From Streptomyces kurssanovii (GTDB lineage: Bacteria > Actinomycetota > Actinomycetes > Streptomycetales > Streptomycetaceae): 64,000 bases of DNA. Shown one piece after another: positions 61,668-64,000 of the stretch. The notes beneath the pieces were generated by a model, which saw nothing but the letters and a program-made list of their open reading frames with translations, searched no databases and was not told where the DNA came from. Numbering within the stretch: the stretch's first letter is position 1; every line of letters begins with the position of its first letter. The stretch spans positions 744,001 through 808,000 of the forward strand of contig NZ_BMTN01000002.1 in the NCBI RefSeq assembly GCF_014649695.1, given 5' to 3'. Made by a program: the position numbers and the translations under genes.

Positions 61668-63092
61668 TCAGCGAGCCACCCACTCGCCCTTGTCCGGCCA
61701 GTAGTCGTACATGGGCCGGCCTTCCGCGGCACTGGTACGGAACGGCCTGCCGCCGTCGTCGACGCGGACGGTCCCGCTCCGGTCGCCGCTGCTCCAGGCG
61801 ACCTCCAGGTACCAGCTGACGTCGTGCCCCTCGGTGTGCACGTCGAAGTTGAGAACCTGCGGATCGTTTGACGCCACCTTGTACGGGAAGTCCTTGGCGG
61901 GCACGGTCAGGTCGCCGTCCGTTCCCGCGACGGGCTTCACGACGGGGCGGCCCGCGTCGAGGTCGATGTCGAAGGTCTGCGGAGTGACGCCGCTGCCGCA
62001 CCCCTCTCCCATCGAGTACACGTTCCACGCCAGTGCCGCGCCCCGCGCCACGGTCCGTACGTGCACGGCGTTGATGACGACCGAGTCCTCGGTCCTGCCG
62101 GTGGCGGTCAGCTGGAGATGCATACGGCCGGCGTCGACGCCACCGAGCACCTGGGCCCAGCGCCGGCGGTCCTGCGGGGCGGGCGGCGGGGGGACTCCGT
62201 CCGACTTCCCTTCGAACAGGTAGTACTGCCCGCACGGCGAGGCCCAGTTGTACGAACTGACCCCCACGCGCAGCGGCACACCGCCGGTCCCTGCCGGCGC
62301 CTCGCCGTCCCGGGACGCCTCCGCGGACGGGGTCGCCCGGGCTGGGGAGGCGCTCGCGTCCGGGCCGCCGCTCGGGGAGGCACTCGTCGGGGGCGAGGCG
62401 GAGCCGGTGACGGGGGCGGTACGGGACGCGGCGGCCCGGGTCGGTCCGACGGATCCGGCAGGCCCCTCGGCCCTGGTGCCGGTATCGCCGGAGTCACCGG
62501 CGTTGAGCGCGACGACTCCCACGGGGACGGCGACGGCGACGACGGCGGCTGCGGCAAGGGCCACGAGGAGGGCCTTGCGCCGGGCGCCCCCGACGGTGCC
62601 GGGCCGCGGGCCGCCCTCGCCGGTCTCGCCGGTGTTCAGTGGCGGAGCGGGCTCGTCCGCGGCAGCGGCGGAGGCTGCCCGGGACCCGGCCGCCTCGGCC
62701 GCGACGCCGGCCCTCGCATCCCCGCCCGTGACGTCGGCCCCGACACCCGCTTCCTCATCGGCCGCGACCGACGTGACCGGCACAACGGGCGTGACCGGCG
62801 CGGCGGCCGAGGTCGCCGTCTCCGCTCCGGCGCGTCCGCGCCGACGTGACTCGTCCGCGAGGATCCACCGCCTGTGCAGATCGACCAACTCCTCGCGCTG
62901 CGCACCGCACAGCCGCGCGAGCCGGTCGACGGAGGCGAAATCGGCCGGAACAGCGTCGCCGTTGCAGTAGCGGTGCAGCGTCGATGTGCTGACGTGCAGC
63001 TTGCCGGCCAGCACTCCGTAGCTGAGTCCCGAGCGGTCCTTCAACTGCCGCAGCGCAGCCGCGAGCTGCTCGGCCTCCGGCGTTGTCGCCAC
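61668..63092 (-). CDS. membrane-bound XRE-family HTH protein
   Basis: This 474-residue protein combines an N-terminal helix-turn-helix (about 10-60: LSYGVLAGKLHVSTSTLHRY) with an Ala/Pro/Gly linker, one transmembrane helix (174-196), a Ser/Thr/Pro-rich external stalk and an external domain of about 190 residues with two cysteines. This is a one-component membrane regulator layout. The GTG at 63092 has GGAG 7 nt upstream. It is divergent from a DUF4232 lipoprotein gene, a likely target. Confidence 0.86.
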   Translation of the reverse strand: MATTPEAEQLAAALRQLKDRSGLSYGVLAGKLHVSTSTLHRYCNGDAVPADFASVDRLARLCGAQREELVDLHRRWILADESRRRGRAGAETATSAAAPVTPVVPVTSVAADEEAGVGADVTGGDARAGVAAEAAGSRAASAAAADEPAPPLNTGETGEGGPRPGTVGGARRKALLVALAAAAVVAVAVPVGVVALNAGDSGDTGTRAEGPAGSVGPTRAAASRTAPVTGSASPPTSASPSGGPDASASPARATPSAEASRDGEAPAGTGGVPLRVGVSSYNWASPCGQYYLFEGKSDGVPPPPAPQDRRRWAQVLGGVDAGRMHLQLTATGRTEDSVVINAVHVRTVARGAALAWNVYSMGEGCGSGVTPQTFDIDLDAGRPVVKPVAGTDGDLTVPAKDFPYKVASNDPQVLNFDVHTEGHDVSWYLEVAWSSGDRSGTVRVDDGGRPFRTSAAEGRPMYDYWPDKGEWVAR

Positions 63093-63297
63093 TGCTGTTC
63101 TCCCCCACGTCATGCCGGTGCCACGTCCCGGAACGTCGTTCCAGGCAAGGGTTTTCCGCCCAGGTCAGAGTACGCGCAGGCGTTCCGGCATCCCCAATGG
63201 TCCGGCGGGCGTTGCGGCCGGAATCCGCCCCTCGCCAACCTGTGAACACGCCGCAAGGCACCGACAGAGAACGACCTTTCGAACGGGGAGAACCACC

Positions 63298-64000
63298 ATG
63301 CGCACCAAGCTGATCCGCACCACGGCCGTCTTCGCCACCGCCCTGATCGCCGCCCTCTCGCTCACCGCCTGCCAGAGCGACGACGGCGCCCGGGACGAAG
63401 GCGCGGCCCCCACCGCGAGTGCTCCCGCCACGCGGAAGCCGACGACCGACCCGACCGCGGCCCCCACCTCGGACCCCGTGAAGCCCGCGAGCCCGTCGGC
63501 CGACAAGCCGGCCGACAGCGGCAACGGCAACGGCAACGGCAAGGGCAGCAGCGGAGGCGGCACCGGCGGTTCCGCTGCCGGCACCGGCGGCGGAACCGAA
63601 GACGCGGGTCCGGTCATGACCGCCTGCGGCGCGGACGTGAAGGTCACCTACAGCACGGTGCGCCGACCCATCAACCACGCGCTGCTCACCATGACCAACA
63701 CCGGCTCCGAGCCGTGCAACGCGTATCACGCGCCGCTGCTCCGCTTCGACGACGCGCAGGCCGCCACGGCCGTCAACCAGGACAGCACGCCGCAGGCCGT
63801 CGTCACCATCGCGCCCGGCGAGTCCGCCTACGCCTCGATCATGCTGGCGGCCGCGGACGGCAGCGGGACCGACGGTCGCACGGCCACAAGGCTCGCCGTG
63901 CACTTCGCCCCGCGCAGCGGCTCCGGCTCGACCGACGCCGCCCCGGCCGTGATCAGCCTGCCGGCCGACACGTACACCGACACCACCACGACGGTCAGCT
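63298..64000 (+). CDS. DUF4232 lipoprotein (C-terminus beyond window)
   Basis: About 234 residues are present. A signal peptide ends in SLTAC (lipid C25), a Ser/Pro/Gly-rich stalk with a GNGNGNG repeat runs to about 100, and a DUF4232 domain starts near MTACGADVKVTYS. This is an actinobacterial surface lipoprotein of unknown function. The ATG at 63298 follows GGGGAG. The stop lies outside the window. It is divergent from the membrane HTH gene. Confidence 0.85.
   Translation, partial: MRTKLIRTTAVFATALIAALSLTACQSDDGARDEGAAPTASAPATRKPTTDPTAAPTSDPVKPASPSADKPADSGNGNGNGKGSSGGGTGGSAAGTGGGTEDAGPVMTACGADVKVTYSTVRRPINHALLTMTNTGSEPCNAYHAPLLRFDDAQAATAVNQDSTPQAVVTIAPGESAYASIMLAAADGSGTDGRTATRLAVHFAPRSGSGSTDAAPAVISLPADTYTDTTTTVS

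Overview
The window is about 64 kb of very GC-rich DNA (roughly 70%, strong G/C third-position bias, many GTG starts, dense antisense open frames). Gene content and protein sequences point to the chromosomal core of a Streptomyces or close relative: a nuo operon, futalosine-route menaquinone genes (mqnA, mqnC, mqnE), actinobacterial DUF3558, DUF4232, DUF2637 and DUF4229 proteins, and a TIGR03086 protein. I saw no rRNA, tRNA, CRISPR array, IS element, prophage or biosynthetic gene cluster.

Layout. (1) 1-3328, minus: nuoE (cut by the window edge), nuoD, nuoC, nuoB, nuoA, overlapping by 4 bp where they touch; a consensus Rex operator lies at 3420-3435, upstream of nuoA. (2) 4031-12644: secreted NlpC/P60 hydrolase, serine beta-lactamase-like protein, two GNATs, a geranylgeranyl-reductase-family flavoprotein that may saturate menaquinone side chains, a large zinc-ribbon membrane protein and a glutaminase. 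(3) 12656-18076, minus: ubiE/menG, a degenerate amidohydrolase-like protein beside mqnC, a Ser/Thr kinase and mqnA. (4) 18250-25612: cold-shock gene with a structured leader, fadD, maoC and tetR sharing an operator motif, then a DAACS-family transporter preceded by a 35-codon cysteine-rich leader peptide, DUF4229 protein and GNAT. (5) 25686-31847: mqnE, Lrp/AsnC regulator, a tiny conserved-looking ORF, UbiX-like, rhomboid, UbiA-like mqnP, an unknown protein and a UbiD-like decarboxylase, overlapping each other by 4 bp. (6) 31938-35238: PLDc_N protein, LysR, EamA exporter, deaminase, SRPBCC protein. (7) 35276-42982, minus: System II cytochrome c maturation (ccsB, resB, ccdA, tlpA/resA), a Tat lipoprotein deacetylase, a histidine phosphatase and hemL. 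(8) 43222-64000: accessory and housekeeping genes, including DM13 protein, GT2, AraC, Mut7-C protein, a TetR/flavin monooxygenase pair with a phased five-site operator array, an SDR/GNAT pair, rtcB, two tandem DUF3558 lipoproteins, DUF2637 protein, class I lysyl-tRNA synthetase divergent from argS, and a membrane-bound HTH protein divergent from a DUF4232 lipoprotein.

How the parts fit. A large share of the window serves respiration: complex I makes reduced menaquinone, the mqn/ubi genes make menaquinone, menG and the GGR protein finish it, hemL starts haem synthesis, and the ccs genes attach haem to c-type cytochromes. The Rex site ties the nuo operon to the NADH/NAD ratio. The most interesting leads are the cysteine-rich leader peptide with its apparently leaderless promoter, the five-site 14-bp-phased operator array, two unknown proteins translationally linked to menaquinone genes, and a low-GC codon island inside nuoB.
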